A DNA stretch of 64,000 nucleotides from Enchytraeus crypticus (Eukaryota > Annelida > Clitellata > Enchytraeida > Enchytraeidae): assembly GCA_905160935.1 (NCBI GenBank), contig CAJHZI010000612.1:274501-338500 (forward strand), given 5' to 3'. The notes under the pieces were generated by a model. That model did not search any database. It saw only the letters and a program-made list of their open reading frames with translations, and was not told the origin of the DNA. Each line of letters starts with the position of its first letter. The stretch's first letter is position 1. A program made the translations under genes and the position numbers. Below, piece after piece: positions 63,336-64,000 of the stretch.

Positions 63336-64000
63336 TCGACCGTCTATGAAACTGTTCATGAAAGTAAAACAATCAAAAACTGTACGTTTATTTTAAGATT
63401 AGACAAAATGCCGATGACTGAATGTAATGACGACAGTACCTTGTGTTAGCACAAGGTCTAGACCCAACACTACCTCAGCAATTGTGGCCTATGGTTGCTT
63501 CTCGACTCTTCATATTTCTACTGGTGCCGTAACATTTATTTTGACGAAGCGTTGTCTGAATTTTTTCTGATACGGTGACGTCAAGTCAAACAAACAGAGA
63601 AACTATAAAAATGAATGTTACAAATATTTACAATTTTATATAATAATTCTACTTTAAAAGCGAAAACGAAAATTAATACCGGTAATTGTCTAATGAGAGA
63701 GACCAAGATATTCCATATCCATAGCGATTACATTCACATTGTCAGCTAGGCCTATCTAATCGTTCTTTCCAGCATGCTGCTCCGCAGATCTGGAATTCTC
63801 TTCCAGCCACTCTTCGGAAGACTTCTTTTGATTATCATAAGCCTTTGCTTACCTATGAGCAGTTCATAAGCAGTTAATGTCCATCTATTTGTCTTTTTTC
63901 CATCCAGTTTCAACGAATAAACGACCAGCACAAAAACCTCTTTTCTCTAATAATAACAATAATAACAACAATTAGAGTGCTACAGTCATCAATGACATAA

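Larger units (their letters stand above)
60930..64000. other. Right-end region without recognisable gene
   Basis: AT-rich sequence, TA microsatellites, family B, C and D repeats. Open frames (for example 61450-61665) show no homology I recognise. It may contain 5'UTR exons of the SHANK-like gene or belong to the next gene. Confidence 0.6.

Overview
The window comes from a repeat-rich, AT-rich genome of a non-vertebrate animal. The three genes have many short exons with GT/AG junctions, retroposon-filled introns, and products specific to animals or to ciliated eukaryotes. I cannot place the species from sequence alone.

Layout: (1) About 1-18.9 kb, minus strand: the 5' part of an axonemal dynein heavy chain, best matched to DNAH2. 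I assembled 23 exons whose phases agree at every junction (about 1,420 codons). The gene runs off the left edge just as the linker region begins, so the motor domain is outside. (2) 18.9-31.9 kb: no recognisable gene; retroposons and minisatellites. (3) 31.9-40.2 kb, plus strand: a membrane-anchored immunoglobulin-superfamily protein, seven exons, all internal junctions phase 1; its first exon(s) were not found. (4) 42.6-56.6 kb, minus strand, converging on gene 3: a complete SHANK/ProSAP-like scaffold gene, 14 coding exons totalling 3,951 nt (1,316 residues plus stop). It has the SHANK N-terminal fold, ankyrin repeats, polyproline and PPxxF motifs. I find no SH3, PDZ or SAM coding sequence. 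(5) 56.7-64 kb: a defective DD37D mariner-type element, a hAT-like MITE with a perfect 8-bp target duplication, SINEs and long TA microsatellites.

DNAH2 builds inner-arm dynein of motile cilia, SHANK organises actin-linked membrane scaffolds, and the Ig protein is probably a cell-surface adhesion or recognition molecule. Nothing suggests the three work together; the linkage is ordinary animal gene order.

The most unusual structure is in the introns. At least 11 of the 23 DNAH2 exons and 4 of the 14 SHANK exons have one or more tandem partial copies of their own exon edge, splice site included, just outside the exon. These 'exon-edge echoes' create arrays of duplicate 3' or 5' splice sites (13 decoy acceptors beside one SHANK exon, about 16 decoy donors beside another). 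In one case (DNAH2 exon 20) they form two extra 111-nt, phase-symmetric, open mini-exons with good acceptor and donor. Many acceptors of both minus-strand genes sit directly downstream of a TTGA microsatellite that occupies the branch-point and pyrimidine-tract position.

Method: exon calls come from reading by eye, splice consensus, phase continuity and remembered family alignments. No search or alignment program was run.
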